From Frigidibacter oleivorans (GTDB lineage Bacteria; Pseudomonadota; Alphaproteobacteria; Rhodobacterales; Rhodobacteraceae): a stretch of 64,000 bases of DNA. Location: assembly GCF_003993775.1 (NCBI RefSeq), contig NZ_RJRZ01000016.1, positions 20,159 to 84,158 of the forward strand, in the 5' to 3' direction. Shown piece after piece: positions 8,270 to 18,285 of this stretch. Below the pieces are notes generated by a model that searched no databases, was not told the origin of the DNA, and saw nothing but the letters and a program-made list of their open reading frames with translations. Made by a program: the position numbers and the translations under genes. Position 1 is the first letter of the stretch. Each line of letters begins with the position of its first letter.

Positions 8270-9595
8270 ATGATCCGTAACCTTGCTGTTTCCGGCCTCG
8301 CGCTGGCCGCGTCGATGACCGCCGCCGCCGCGCAGGAGCGTGTCGAAATCCAGTGGTGGCATGCCATGGGCGGCGAGCTTGGCACCAAGCTCGAAGAGAT
8401 CGTGAAGGGCTATAACGAAAGCCAGGACCAGTACACCGTGGTCCCGTCCTTCAAGGGCACCTATCCTGAGACGATGACCGCCGCCATCGCCGCCTTCCGC
8501 GCCAACGAGCAGCCGACGATCGTGCAGGTCTTCGAGGTCGGCACCGGCACGATGATGGCCGCCAAGGGCGCGATCTACCCGGTCTATCAGCTGATGCAGG
8601 ACGCGGGCGAGGACTTCGACCCGTCGAGCTTCCTGTCGGCGGTCGTCGGCTATTACACCGACACGGAAGGCAACATGCTGTCGATGCCCTTCAACAGCTC
8701 GACCCCGATCCTCTACTACAACAAGGACGTGTTCGAGAAGGCGGGCCTCGACCGCGAGACCCCGCCCACGACCTGGGCCGAGGTGGTCGATTTCTCGCAG
8801 AAGATCATGGAATCCGGCGCCGCCCCCTGCGGCTTCACCACCGGCTGGATCAGCTGGGTCCAGCTGGAAAACCTGTCGGCCTGGCACAACCAGCCGATCG
8901 GCACGCTCGAAAACGGCTTCGGCGGTCTGGAAGCCGAGCTGACGGTGAACGGCCCGGTGCAGGTCCAGCACTGGACCAACCTCGCCCAGTGGCAGAAGGA
9001 CGGAATCTTCCAGTATGGCGGGCCGGGCGGCGGCAACGACGCCCCGCCGAAGTTCTACGCGCAGGAATGCGCCATGTACATGAACTCCTCGGCCAGCCGC
9101 GCGGGCGTCGTCGCCAACGCGCAGGACTTCGAGGTGGGCTATGGCATGCTGCCCTATTACGACGATGTCGAGGGCGCGCCGCAGAACTCGATCATCGGCG
9201 GCGCGACCCTCTGGGTGCTGCAGGGCCATGACGAAGAGGAATACAAGGCCGCAGCCGACTTCTTCACGTACCTCTCCTCGCCCGAGGTGCAGGCCGACTG
9301 GCACCAGTTCTCGGGCTACCTGCCGATCACCCAGGCCGCCTATGACCTGTCGACCGAACAGGGCTTCTACGACCAGAACCCCGGCACCGACGTGTCGATC
9401 AAGCAGATCACGCTCAACCCGCCGACCGAGAACTCCAAGGGCCTGCGCTTCGGCAACTACGTGCAGATCCGCACCGTGATCGACGAAGAGTTCCAGGCGC
9501 TGCTGGCCGGCCAGAAACACGCGCAGGGCGCGCTGGACGCGGTGGTGGAGCGTGGCAACGCGCTGATCCGCGAGTTCGAAGCGGCGAACAAGTAA
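8270..9595 (+). CDS. ugpB: sn-Glycerol-3-phosphate ABC transporter, periplasmic binding protein
   Basis: 441 residues with a Sec signal peptide (residues 1-21, cleavage at AAA/QE). It captures glycerol-3-phosphate or glycerophosphodiesters in the periplasm. The mature N-terminus VEIQWWHAMGGELG and the segments QVFEVGTGTMMAAKGAI and MPFNSSTPILYYNKDVF are typical of UgpB in the extracellular solute-binding protein family 1. The start ATG is preceded by gaggggcttacc. It is the first gene of a four-gene ugpBAEC operon; a strong hairpin just after it probably keeps its transcript more abundant than the membrane genes, as is common for binding proteins. Confidence 0.95.
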   Translation: MIRNLAVSGLALAASMTAAAAQERVEIQWWHAMGGELGTKLEEIVKGYNESQDQYTVVPSFKGTYPETMTAAIAAFRANEQPTIVQVFEVGTGTMMAAKGAIYPVYQLMQDAGEDFDPSSFLSAVVGYYTDTEGNMLSMPFNSSTPILYYNKDVFEKAGLDRETPPTTWAEVVDFSQKIMESGAAPCGFTTGWISWVQLENLSAWHNQPIGTLENGFGGLEAELTVNGPVQVQHWTNLAQWQKDGIFQYGGPGGGNDAPPKFYAQECAMYMNSSASRAGVVANAQDFEVGYGMLPYYDDVEGAPQNSIIGGATLWVLQGHDEEEYKAAADFFTYLSSPEVQADWHQFSGYLPITQAAYDLSTEQGFYDQNPGTDVSIKQITLNPPTENSKGLRFGNYVQIRTVIDEEFQALLAGQKHAQGALDAVVERGNALIREFEAANK

Positions 9596-9612
9596 GATCG
9601 TCCGATGACAGC

Positions 9613-9640
9613 CGGGCCCGCGCCATGTCGCGCGGGCCCG
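9613..9640 (+). terminator. Intra-operon hairpin between ugpB and ugpA
   Basis: A perfect 10-bp stem CGGGCCCGCG / CGCGGGCCCG (extendable by one more pair) is followed by ttctgcctt. It sits in the 65-base gap between ugpB and ugpA. Such elements act as partial terminators or mRNA-stabilising ends that give excess binding protein. Confidence 0.6.
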
Positions 9641-9660
9641 TTCTGCCTTGAAAGCCCCGC

Positions 9661-10539
9661 ATGAAACGCACGATCTTCGGCCATCGCCTGCTGCCCTGGC
9701 TGCTGCTGTTTCCGCAGCTGGCGGTTACCTTCGTCTTCTTCCTCTGGCCGGCGGGCCAGGCCGCGCGGCAAAGTTTCCTGCGCGAGGATGCGTTCGGGCT
9801 GAAGACGGAATTCGTGGGTCTTGCGAACTATGCGGCGCTGTTCCGCGACCCGCTCTACCTCAACTCGCTGCAGGTCACGGTGGTCTTCTCCGTCGCGGTG
9901 GCGGTGCTGTCGATGGGCACGGCGCTGCTGTTCGCGCTGGCGGTGGACCGGATGCTGCGCAGCGCGCGGGCCTATACCACGCTGATCGTCTGGCCCTATG
10001 CGGTCGCCCCGGCGATTGCGGGGATCATGTGGTGGTTCATCTTCAACCCCACCATCGGCATCATGCCCTATCTGCTCGACATCGCGGGCTATGACTGGAA
10101 CCACGGGATCGACACGACCGACGCGATGATCCTCGTCGTCATCGCCTCGAGCTGGAAGCAGATCAGCTACAACTTCCTGTTCTTCGTGGCCGGGCTGCAG
10201 GCGATCCCGGCCAGCCTGCGCGAGGCCGCGGCCATCGACGGGGCGGGGCCGGTGAAGCGGTTCTTCACCGTGACCTTCCCGCTGCTGTCGCCCACCACCT
10301 TCTTCCTGCTGGTGGTGAACGTGACCTACACGCTGTTCGACACCTTCCCGGTGATCCACGCCACCACCGAGGGCGGCCCGGCGCAATCGACCAACATCCT
10401 CGTCTACAAGGTCTTCGTCGACGGGTTCATCGGGCTGAACCTCGGTTCGTCCGCCGCGCAGTCGGTGGTGCTGATGGCGATCGTGATCGCGCTGACCGCG
10501 ATCCAGTTCCGCTGGATCGAGCGGCGGGTGGAATACTGA
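9661..10539 (+). CDS. ugpA: sn-Glycerol-3-phosphate ABC transporter permease UgpA
   Basis: 292 residues, about six transmembrane helices, beginning with [21 protein letters not shown]. The EAA loop that contacts the ATPase is present as [22 protein letters not shown] (~187-208). It forms the inner-membrane channel with UgpE. The stop TGA is followed after a single base by the ugpE ATG, so translation is coupled. Confidence 0.95.
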   Translation: MKRTIFGHRLLPWLLLFPQLAVTFVFFLWPAGQAARQSFLREDAFGLKTEFVGLANYAALFRDPLYLNSLQVTVVFSVAVAVLSMGTALLFALAVDRMLRSARAYTTLIVWPYAVAPAIAGIMWWFIFNPTIGIMPYLLDIAGYDWNHGIDTTDAMILVVIASSWKQISYNFLFFVAGLQAIPASLREAAAIDGAGPVKRFFTVTFPLLSPTTFFLLVVNVTYTLFDTFPVIHATTEGGPAQSTNILVYKVFVDGFIGLNLGSSAAQSVVLMAIVIALTAIQFRWIERRVEY

Positions 10540-10540
10540 G

Positions 10541-11389
10541 ATGGTCGAGAAACGTCCCTTCCTGCACCTTCTGGCGCATCTGGTGCTGATCCTCGGCGTG
10601 CTGATCGTGGCCTTCCCGGTCTGGCTGGCCTTCGTCGCCTCGACCCACGAACCCACCGCCTTCACCAGCGGGGTGATCCCGCTGCTGCCGGGGTCCAACG
10701 GGGTCGAGACCTATGCCACCATGCTCGGCACCGGGATGTCCACGTCGGGCGCGCCGCCGCTGGGGCTCTTGCTGTGGAACAGCTTCGTCATGGCGATGCT
10801 GATCGCGGTGGGCAAGATCGCGATCTCGATCCTGTCGGCCTTCGCCATCGTCTATTTCCGCTTTCCGCTGCGCAGCCTCGCCTTCTGGTGCATCTTCATC
10901 ACCCTGATGCTGCCGGTCGAGGTGCGGATCGTGCCGACCTTCAAGGTGGTGGCCGATCTGGGCCTGCTGAACAGCTATGCCGGGCTGACGGTTCCGCTGA
11001 TCGCCTCGGCCACCGCGACCTTCCTGTTCCGGCAGGTGTTCCTGACCATCCCGGACGAACTGACCGAGGCGGCGCGGATCGACGGGGCGGGGCCGATGAA
11101 GTTCTTCCGCGACATCCTCGTGCCGCTCAGCCGCACCAATATCGCGGCGCTGTTCGTGATCCTGTTCATCTATGGCTGGAACCAGTATCTGTGGCCGCTG
11201 CTGGTGACGACGGATGCGAAATTCTACACCGTGGTCGCGGCGATCAAGCGCATGGCCGAGGTGACGGATGCGCAGCCGCAATGGAATTTCGTCATGGCCA
11301 CCGCGGTCATGGCGATGCTGCCGCCGGTTCTGGTGGTGATCCTGATGCAAAGGCTCTTCGTGAAGGGCCTCGTCGAGACGGAGAAGTGA
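10541..11389 (+). CDS. ugpE: sn-Glycerol-3-phosphate ABC transporter permease UgpE
   Basis: 282 residues, second permease half with about six membrane helices. The EAA loop reads [24 protein letters not shown] (~183-206). The N-terminal helix [25 protein letters not shown] and [11 protein letters not shown] are typical of UgpE. One base separates it from ugpA and one from ugpC, the tightest part of the operon. Confidence 0.95.
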   Translation: MVEKRPFLHLLAHLVLILGVLIVAFPVWLAFVASTHEPTAFTSGVIPLLPGSNGVETYATMLGTGMSTSGAPPLGLLLWNSFVMAMLIAVGKIAISILSAFAIVYFRFPLRSLAFWCIFITLMLPVEVRIVPTFKVVADLGLLNSYAGLTVPLIASATATFLFRQVFLTIPDELTEAARIDGAGPMKFFRDILVPLSRTNIAALFVILFIYGWNQYLWPLLVTTDAKFYTVVAAIKRMAEVTDAQPQWNFVMATAVMAMLPPVLVVILMQRLFVKGLVETEK

Positions 11390-11390
11390 C

Positions 11391-12473
<1,083 letters not shown>

Positions 12474-12479
12474 GGCCCT

Positions 12480-13145
12480 TCAGCCCGGCGGATCGGGGTC
12501 GAAGCGATAGCCGAAGCGGGCGATGTCCTCGGCGGCGATCTCGGCCACGCGGGCGGCGGCGGCATCGGAATAGAGCGTCCGCCAGTCGCGCGGCCGGTCC
12601 GAGGCATTGACCCGCGACAGGGCCGGCAGTTTCAGGTCCAGGAGCGTTTCCAGCCGGGGAATGTCCTCGTCCAGACGCTCCAGCCGCAGGAACAGGGTGC
12701 ACCGGTCCACGCCGCCGGCATCGCGGACATAGCTGCCATAGGGCGCGGCGGCCAAGGGCACCCGGATCTGCGGATGGTCGAGGAAGGCGTCGAAGGCCAG
12801 CGTCTTCGACAGGGCCACGGCGGGATGGCCGAAGGCCTGCCCGCGCAGCCAGTGGTAATAGCTGGCGATCCGGTCCCAGGGGTTGCGGACCAGCGTGAAG
12901 ACCCGGTAGCGCGGCGTCTGATCGGCCGTCACGATCCCGTCGATATCGGCCAGCGTCGAATGCTTCCACAGCCGTCCCGCCGTATGCAGCCCCTTCAGCC
13001 GTCCGCGCCGGGCGCGCGCCTTGGGCGTGTCGCCGATCAGGATGTCGTCCTTCATCGCCCGCGCCTCGAGCGCCAGCGCCAGCGCGGTGCCGCCGGTCTT
13101 GGGAATATGGACGAAGATGGCGCGCCGCCCGGGCGAGATGATCAT
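12480..13145 (-). CDS. Sulfotransferase family protein
   Basis: 221 residues. The N-terminal HIPKTGGTALALAL (~12-25) matches the PAPS 5'-phosphosulfate loop of Golgi-type sulfotransferases (sulfotransferase family 2), and FTLVRNPWDRIASYYHW (~83-99) is the 3'-phosphate binding segment. In bacteria such proteins modify surface polysaccharides or small molecules; the acceptor is unknown. The ATG at 13145 gives MIISPGRRAIFVHIPKTGG, the common start of this family. It is convergent with ugpC. No glycosyltransferase or polysaccharide gene lies nearby to suggest a substrate. Confidence 0.85.
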   Translation of the reverse strand: MIISPGRRAIFVHIPKTGGTALALALEARAMKDDILIGDTPKARARRGRLKGLHTAGRLWKHSTLADIDGIVTADQTPRYRVFTLVRNPWDRIASYYHWLRGQAFGHPAVALSKTLAFDAFLDHPQIRVPLAAAPYGSYVRDAGGVDRCTLFLRLERLDEDIPRLETLLDLKLPALSRVNASDRPRDWRTLYSDAAAARVAEIAAEDIARFGYRFDPDPPG

Positions 13146-13203
13146 GGCGCAATCCTCTGGTCCGGGTCAGGGTGCCAGCGCCGGGCCGTGCCCGCAAGCC
13201 GGC

Positions 13204-14169
13204 TCAGCCGCCGCCGCCGTCGCGCGCCCCGCGCAGCGCGATGACCGTTCCCGCCGCCACGATCAGCAGGATGCCGGCCAGCGCGCGCGGTTCCAGTACA
13301 TCGCCCTGCAGCAGCCAGCCCCAGATGGCGGCGCAGGGCAGGAACAGGTATTCCAGCACCGAGGCGCGGCTGGCATCGGCCAGCTGATAGCTGCGCGTGG
13401 CCATGTACATCGCGAACACCGCCCCCGCCGCCTGGATGCAGAGCCATCCCATCGTTTCCGGCGAGGGCAGCACCGGCGGGCGCAGCACGAAACCGGCCGT
13501 GCCCGCGGGCGCCGTGCCGCCGAAGGCCGCGAGGACCGCCATTCCCGCCAGCCCGTAGACCAGCAGCCCCGCGAAGAAGCCCGCGGTCAGCGTCGCCGTC
13601 GTCTCGCCCGCGCAGCCGCGCCGCGTGGCGATGTTGCCGAGCGCATAGAACACGGCCCCCGCCGCCGGGGCCAGCGCCGCGGGCGACAGCGCATTGCCCC
13701 CCGACGGGCCCAGCACCAGCACGGTGCCGGCGAAGCCCGCCGCGACCGCCAGCACCCGCGCGGGACCGATCCTCGCGCCGAAGGCGAAACGGGTGATCAG
13801 CAACACGAAGATCGGCGCGGTGAACAGCCCCGCCGCGGCAATGGCGACGGGCAGGAAGGCGAGGCTGCCGAAATAGCACAGCATCGCCGTGCCATGCAGC
13901 GCGCTGCGCCCCGCCACCGCCCGCCAGTTGCGGGGGCGCAGCGGAATCCCCGCCACCCGCGCCGCCACCAGCAACAGCAGCAACGCGATGGCGGACCGGG
14001 TGGCATGGAACTGCCACAGCCCGATCTCGCCCGCGACGCGGCGCACCTGATTGTCGGTGAAGCCGATCACCACCGTATAGGCCAGCATAGCAGCGACCGC
14101 CGCAAGCATGCGTTCCGGCGGCGCGGCCGCGCCGGCCGCCGCGGTGGGCGTGATGTCTGCGCTGCTCAT
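13204..14169 (-). CDS. EamA/DMT-superfamily transporter
   Basis: 321 residues from ATG 14169; a start 66 bases upstream would add an uncharged tail. About ten hydrophobic helices are readable, in two EamA halves: the first begins MLAAVAAMLAYTVVIGFTDNQVRR and ends near ALSPAALAP, the second begins with MGWLCIQAAGAVFAMYMATRSYQLADASRA. The glutamate- and glycine-rich segment VLEYLFLPCAAIWGWLLQGDVL is typical of RhaT/SAM-like exporters. Substrate unknown, probably a metabolite. The same-strand sulfotransferase follows 58 bases downstream. Confidence 0.88.
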   Translation of the reverse strand: MSSADITPTAAAGAAAPPERMLAAVAAMLAYTVVIGFTDNQVRRVAGEIGLWQFHATRSAIALLLLLVAARVAGIPLRPRNWRAVAGRSALHGTAMLCYFGSLAFLPVAIAAAGLFTAPIFVLLITRFAFGARIGPARVLAVAAGFAGTVLVLGPSGGNALSPAALAPAAGAVFYALGNIATRRGCAGETTATLTAGFFAGLLVYGLAGMAVLAAFGGTAPAGTAGFVLRPPVLPSPETMGWLCIQAAGAVFAMYMATRSYQLADASRASVLEYLFLPCAAIWGWLLQGDVLEPRALAGILLIVAAGTVIALRGARDGGGG

Positions 14170-14242
14170 TCCGGGGCCTCCTGCGGGGCCAGTAAACCCG
14201 CGCGGACCACCCCGCCGCCTGTCCGAAAGCGACATGCCGGGT

Positions 14243-15235
14243 TCAGATCAGCCCCTGCGCGTGGAACAGCCGCTTCAGGTCCGTCTCGGGCCGGGCGCCG
14301 AAATGGCTGATCACCTCGGCCGCCGCGACACAGCCCATGCGGCCCGCCCGGTCCAGCGGCTGCCCGGTGGCGAGACCATAGAGGAAGCCCGCCGCGAACT
14401 GGTCGCCCGCGCCGGTGGCATCGACCGGCACCACCCGGTGCACCGGCACCTCGACCCGCTCGTCGCCCCGGATCAGCACCACATCCGCGCCCGACCGGGT
14501 GCAGACCACCAGCCCGCACTCGGCCCGCGCCTGCGCCAGCGCCGCCTCCAGATCCTCGGTCTGGTAGAGCGAGGTCCATTCATGGACATTGCCGATGACG
14601 TAATCCATCTCCTCGCGGATCAGGCGGCGGAAATCGGCGCGGTGCCGGTCCACGCAGAACGGGTCCGACAGCGCGATCCCGGTCATCCCGCCGCCCCGGT
14701 GGGTGGACCGCGCGGCCTTCAGGAAGGCTTCCTTCCCCTTGTCCTTGTCGAAGAGATACCCTTCGAGGAACAGGATCTCGGCCCCGCCGGTCACCGCCTC
14801 GTCCACGTCATCGGGCGACAGGTCGGCCGAGATGCCCAGATAGGTGTTCATCGACCGCTCGCCGTCGGGCGTCACGAAGATCATGCTGCGCGAGGTCGGC
14901 AGATCGGCCCCCGGCACCGGCGCGTTCGGGAAATCCGTGCCTTCCGCCGCCATCGAGGCCGCATAGAACCGGCCGAGCGCGTCGTCGCGGACCCGGCCGA
15001 TGAAGGCGGTGGACAGGCCGAGATTGCCCAGCCCCGCCAGCGTGTTCGCCACCGACCCGCCCGGCGCCTCGGTCCGCTCGCGCATCCCGGCATACAGCAC
15101 CTCGGCCCGTTCGCGTTCGACCAGTTGCATGATGCCCTTCTCGATCCCCATCAGGTCGAGGAAGCGGTCGTCGGAATGCGACAGGACATCGACGATGGCG
15201 TTGCCGATACCGACAACCTGATGGGGCTGGGTCAC
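14243..15235 (-). CDS. Adenosine kinase-like PfkB family carbohydrate kinase
   Basis: 330 residues. PfkB signature 1 is in APGGSVANTLAGLGNLG (~55-71) and signature 2 in VDATGAGDQFAAGFLYGLATG (~268-288), with the catalytic aspartate in GAGD. The alphaproteobacterial adenosine kinase group shares this N-terminus (VVGIGNAIVDVLSH). It would phosphorylate a nucleoside or sugar with ATP. The start is a GTG at 15235-15233 that overlaps the nth stop as GTGA, so the two are translationally coupled. An upstream in-frame ATG would lie inside nth. Substrate adenosine is likely but not proven. Confidence 0.88.
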   Translation of the reverse strand: MTQPHQVVGIGNAIVDVLSHSDDRFLDLMGIEKGIMQLVERERAEVLYAGMRERTEAPGGSVANTLAGLGNLGLSTAFIGRVRDDALGRFYAASMAAEGTDFPNAPVPGADLPTSRSMIFVTPDGERSMNTYLGISADLSPDDVDEAVTGGAEILFLEGYLFDKDKGKEAFLKAARSTHRGGGMTGIALSDPFCVDRHRADFRRLIREEMDYVIGNVHEWTSLYQTEDLEAALAQARAECGLVVCTRSGADVVLIRGDERVEVPVHRVVPVDATGAGDQFAAGFLYGLATGQPLDRAGRMGCVAAAEVISHFGARPETDLKRLFHAQGLI

Positions 15236-15876
15236 GCGGTCTTCTCCTCGTAGGGGCAAAATTCGTGGATCGGGCAGATGCCGCATTTCGGCTTGCGGGC
15301 CACGCAGATATAGCGGCCATGCAGGATCAGCCAGTGATGGGCATGGGTCTGAAACTCGACGGGCACATTATCCTCGATGGCGCGCTCCACCGCCTCGACA
15401 TCCTTGCCGGGGCAGATGCCGGTCCGGTTGCCCACGCGGAAGATATGGGTGTCGACCGCCTGCGCCGGATGGTGGAACCACATGCTGAGCACGACATTCG
15501 CGGTCTTGCGCCCGACCCCCGGCAGCGATTGCAGCGCCGCACGGGACGAGGGCACCTCGCCCCCGAACCGCTCGATCAGGATTTCCGACAGGCGGATCAC
15601 GTTCTTCGCCTTCTGGCGGAACAGGCCGATGGTCTTGATCGCGTCGGTCAGCCCGTCGAGCCCGAGCGCCAGCATCTTCTCGGGCGTGTCGGCGATCCGG
15701 AACAGCGGCCGCGTCGCCTTGTTCACCCCGGCATCCGTCGCCTGCGCCGACAGCGCCACCGCCACCAGCAGGGTGAAGGCGTTGACATGTTCCAGCTCGC
15801 CCTTTGGTTCGGGCTCCACCGCCTGAAAGCGGCCGAAGATCGCGCGAAGCGTATGATAATCCAGCTGGCGGGCCAT
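15232..15876 (-). CDS. nth: Endonuclease III
   Basis: 214 residues from ATG 15876. This bifunctional DNA glycosylase/AP lyase removes oxidised pyrimidines in base excision repair. The helix-hairpin-helix LPGVGRKTANVV carries the catalytic lysine K124, and the catalytic aspartate is D142 in VDTHIFRV. The 4Fe-4S cluster cysteines are C191, C198, C201 and C207 with the family spacing C-X6-C-X2-C-X5-C. Its stop overlaps the GTG start of the PfkB kinase. It is divergent from the Ada-like DNA repair gene, so two repair genes share one intergenic region of 131 bases. Confidence 0.96.
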   Translation of the reverse strand: MARQLDYHTLRAIFGRFQAVEPEPKGELEHVNAFTLLVAVALSAQATDAGVNKATRPLFRIADTPEKMLALGLDGLTDAIKTIGLFRQKAKNVIRLSEILIERFGGEVPSSRAALQSLPGVGRKTANVVLSMWFHHPAQAVDTHIFRVGNRTGICPGKDVEAVERAIEDNVPVEFQTHAHHWLILHGRYICVARKPKCGICPIHEFCPYEEKTA

Positions 15877-16007
15877 GACCCCGCTATGCACCGGCCCCGC
15901 GCCCCGGGCAAGGTCAGAACCGGAAGCGCAGCTTCCGGGTCGCGGGCGGGGCGGGCCGCGCCTATCTTGCAGGCAGGACGATGACGCATTCCGGGGGAAG
16001 GCATCCG

Positions 16008-16910
16008 ATGGACGGCAGCACCGAGACGGCGGAAGACCGCTATCACTACCGCGTCGTGGCGCGGGCGATCCGGCTGATCGAGGAGGCGGGTCCCGACCTG
16101 ACGCTCGACCGGCTGGCCGGGCAGATGGGCATGAGCGCGCCGCATTTCCAGCGGCTGTTCTCGGCCTGGGCCGGGGTGTCGCCCAAACGCTTCCAGCAAT
16201 ATCTGACGCTGGACCTGTCGCGCCGGCTGCTGGCCGAACGGCGCAGCCTGCTCGACACCGCGCTGGAGGCGGGCCTGTCGGGATCGGGTCGCCTGCACGA
16301 CCTTTTCCTGCGGTGGGAGGCGATGACGCCCGGCGACTTCGCCAAGGGCGGCGCGGGGCTGACGATCCGCTGGGGCAGCTTCGGCTCGCCCTTCGGGCCG
16401 GTGCTGGCTATGGGCACCGCGCGGGGCCTGTGCGGGCTGGCCTTCACCGATGCGGTGGGCGAAGCGGCGGCCTTCGCCGACCTCGCCGGGCGCTGGCCCG
16501 CCGCGACCCTGAGCGAAGACCCCGAAGCGCTGCGGCCATGGGTCGAGGCGGCCTTTGCGGGCGGGCGGACGCCGGTGCAGGCGGTGGGCGGCCCGTTCCA
16601 GATCAAGGTATGGGAGGCGCTGCTGCGCGTTCCCGCCGGCGAGGTCACGACCTATGGCGATATCGCCGCGGCTATCGGCAACCCCGGCGCGGTGCGGGCG
16701 GTGGGCACCGCGGTGGGACGCAACCCGCTGGCCTTCCTGATCCCCTGCCACCGGGTGATCGCGGGGTCGGGGGCGCTGGCCGGCTATCACTGGGGCCTGC
16801 CGGTGAAACGGGCGCTGCTGGCCTGGGAAACGGCCCGGGCCGAGGCGGGGACAGGTGCGGGCGGCCCAGCCGGCCCGGCATCGCCGACACATGCGCTCGC
16901 CGGGATGTGA
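16008..16910 (+). CDS. AraC-type HTH fused to O6-methylguanine-DNA methyltransferase (Ada-like, no zinc domain)
   Basis: 300 residues from ATG 16008, which has the better Shine-Dalgarno (gggggaagg); another ATG lies 27 bases upstream. Residues ~18-112 form an AraC-type helix-turn-helix (LTLDRLAGQMGMSAPHFQRLF). Residues ~115-280 are the methyltransferase with the suicide cysteine C247 in FLIPCHRVI and the arginine finger region GNPGAVRAVGTAVGRNPL. E. coli Ada has an additional N-terminal four-cysteine zinc domain that senses methylphosphotriesters; it is absent here. The protein therefore repairs O6-methylguanine and may bind DNA, but how it would sense damage is unclear. Confidence 0.92.
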   Translation: MDGSTETAEDRYHYRVVARAIRLIEEAGPDLTLDRLAGQMGMSAPHFQRLFSAWAGVSPKRFQQYLTLDLSRRLLAERRSLLDTALEAGLSGSGRLHDLFLRWEAMTPGDFAKGGAGLTIRWGSFGSPFGPVLAMGTARGLCGLAFTDAVGEAAAFADLAGRWPAATLSEDPEALRPWVEAAFAGGRTPVQAVGGPFQIKVWEALLRVPAGEVTTYGDIAAAIGNPGAVRAVGTAVGRNPLAFLIPCHRVIAGSGALAGYHWGLPVKRALLAWETARAEAGTGAGGPAGPASPTHALAGM

Positions 16911-17037
16911 TGGGCGAAAAGCCGCTTCCGGCCCACCAGCCGCTGCACGACCGCACGGAACCTCTGCTATAGGTCGCACGATGTGCCCAAGGGGCGGGAT
17001 GAAACCCGCGGAGGCACCGGCAAGAGAGGCGGCAGTC

Positions 17038-17700
17038 ATGACCTTCAACAAGACCTTCATCCTCGCCATCGCGGGCAGCCTCGGCCTGTCCGCCTGCGTG
17101 GACAATTCGGGCGGCTACTACGGCGGCCAGCCCCAGACCAACAATGCCCGCAACGCGGCCATCGCCGGCGCGGTGGTCGGCGGCGTCCTTGGGGCGACGG
17201 CCGATGGCGACGAACGGCTGACCAAGGCCGCCGCGGGCGCCATCGCCGGCGCGGCCATCGGCGGCGTGGCGGGCTCGCTGCTGGACCGGCAGGCGCAGGA
17301 ACTGCAGGGGCAGCTCGGCAACGGCACCACGGTGACCAACACCGGTTCGAACCTCGTGGTGAACATGCCGGAAAGCGTCCTCTTCGCGGTAGACAGCGCC
17401 ACCGTGTCGCAATCCAGCGTCAACAACCTCTACACCCTGGCCGACAGCCTGAACCGCTATCCGAACACCTCGGTGCAGGTCGTGGGCCATACCGACTCCA
17501 CCGGGTCCGAGGCCTATAACCAGGACCTGTCGCAGCGCCGCGCCTCGGCCGTGGCGCAGGTGCTGCGGACCAGCGGCGTGGCCCCGGGGCGGATCACCTT
17601 CTACGGGCAGGGCGAAAGCCGCCCGGTGGCCAGCAACGCCACCGAATCCGGCCGCGCGCAGAACCGCCGGGTCGAGATCATCATCACGCCGAACCAGTAA
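17038..17700 (+). CDS. OmpA-family outer-membrane lipoprotein (YiaD-like)
   Basis: 220 residues from ATG 17038. A lipoprotein signal peptide ends in LGLSAC, with the lipidated cysteine C20. Residues ~37-90 form a glycine-zipper segment (AAIAGAVVGGVLG and AAAGAIAGAAIGGVAG) likely to insert in the membrane. Residues ~108-218 are an OmpA C-terminal peptidoglycan-binding domain with VVGHTDSTGSEAYN and the terminal NRRVEIII arginines. It should anchor the outer membrane to peptidoglycan. It is monocistronic, followed by a clear terminator. Confidence 0.93.
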   Translation: MTFNKTFILAIAGSLGLSACVDNSGGYYGGQPQTNNARNAAIAGAVVGGVLGATADGDERLTKAAAGAIAGAAIGGVAGSLLDRQAQELQGQLGNGTTVTNTGSNLVVNMPESVLFAVDSATVSQSSVNNLYTLADSLNRYPNTSVQVVGHTDSTGSEAYNQDLSQRRASAVAQVLRTSGVAPGRITFYGQGESRPVASNATESGRAQNRRVEIIITPNQ

Positions 17701-17729
17701 GGTCGGCGCCGAAGATCGAAGGGAGGGCC

Positions 17730-17757
17730 GGGCCGGAAGGTCCGGCCCTTCTCATTT
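17730..17757 (+). terminator. Rho-independent terminator after the OmpA-like gene
   Basis: Stem GGGCCGGA / TCCGGCCC (8 bp) with a three-base AGG loop, followed by ttctcattt. It sits between the convergent OmpA-like and GFA genes. Confidence 0.65.
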
Positions 17758-17779
17758 CGGGGCCGTCACGCCGCGGCCG

Positions 17780-18169
17780 TCACTGCAGGTTCTGCGGCAC
17801 GCCGTCGGCGATGTCGTAATAGTCGCCCTTGTCGGCGGTGAAGATGTGCAGCGCCAGCCGGGTGCCGGTCGGCCCGTCGAAGGCCCCCATCGCCACCGCG
17901 ATCCAGTCATGGTCGCGCGGGTCGAAGAGCAGCGACGACCCGCAGGTCGCGCAAAAGCCGCGCCGCGCCTTGGCGGAGGAGGCATACCAGGTGACATGCT
18001 CGGCGCCCTCCACGGCCAGCCGGTCGCGCGGCAGGTCCACCGAGGCCTCGAAATGCCCCGAATGCCTGCGGCAGATCGTGCAGTGGCAGGCGGTGACCTC
18101 GGGCAGGTCGCCGGTCACCGTGAAGCGGACCTTGCCGCAAAGGCAGGAGCCCCGATGGATCGCCGTCAT
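17780..18169 (-). CDS. GFA family (glutathione-dependent formaldehyde-activating/CENP-V) protein
   Basis: 129 residues from ATG 18169. The zinc-binding cysteines are readable: CLCG (C9, C11), CHCTICR (C28, C30, C33) and FCATCG (C73, C76), the diagnostic spacing of the Gfa/CENP-V fold. Members bind zinc and sometimes glutathione adducts, but most have no proven function and the formaldehyde claim is doubtful for the family. A second GFA gene occurs at 34592-35047, of a different branch. Monocistronic, divergent from the FadR-type regulator. Confidence 0.9.
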   Translation of the reverse strand: MTAIHRGSCLCGKVRFTVTGDLPEVTACHCTICRRHSGHFEASVDLPRDRLAVEGAEHVTWYASSAKARRGFCATCGSSLLFDPRDHDWIAVAMGAFDGPTGTRLALHIFTADKGDYYDIADGVPQNLQ

Positions 18170-18285
18170 TCCGCCCCCCTTTGGCTGCCGGGGCGAGGCT
18201 AGCATGGCGCGGGCGGGCGCAGAAGGCGCCCGTTGCGCGCCGCCGGCGCCCGTCCTAAGCCTTGGGCATGGGCGCAGGAGGTGGG

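Noticed and set aside
16855..17037. A longer start for the OmpA-like lipoprotein
   Set aside because: The in-frame upstream extension contains no signal peptide and would bury the lipobox cysteine ~80 residues inside the protein; ATG 17038 places it at residue 20.
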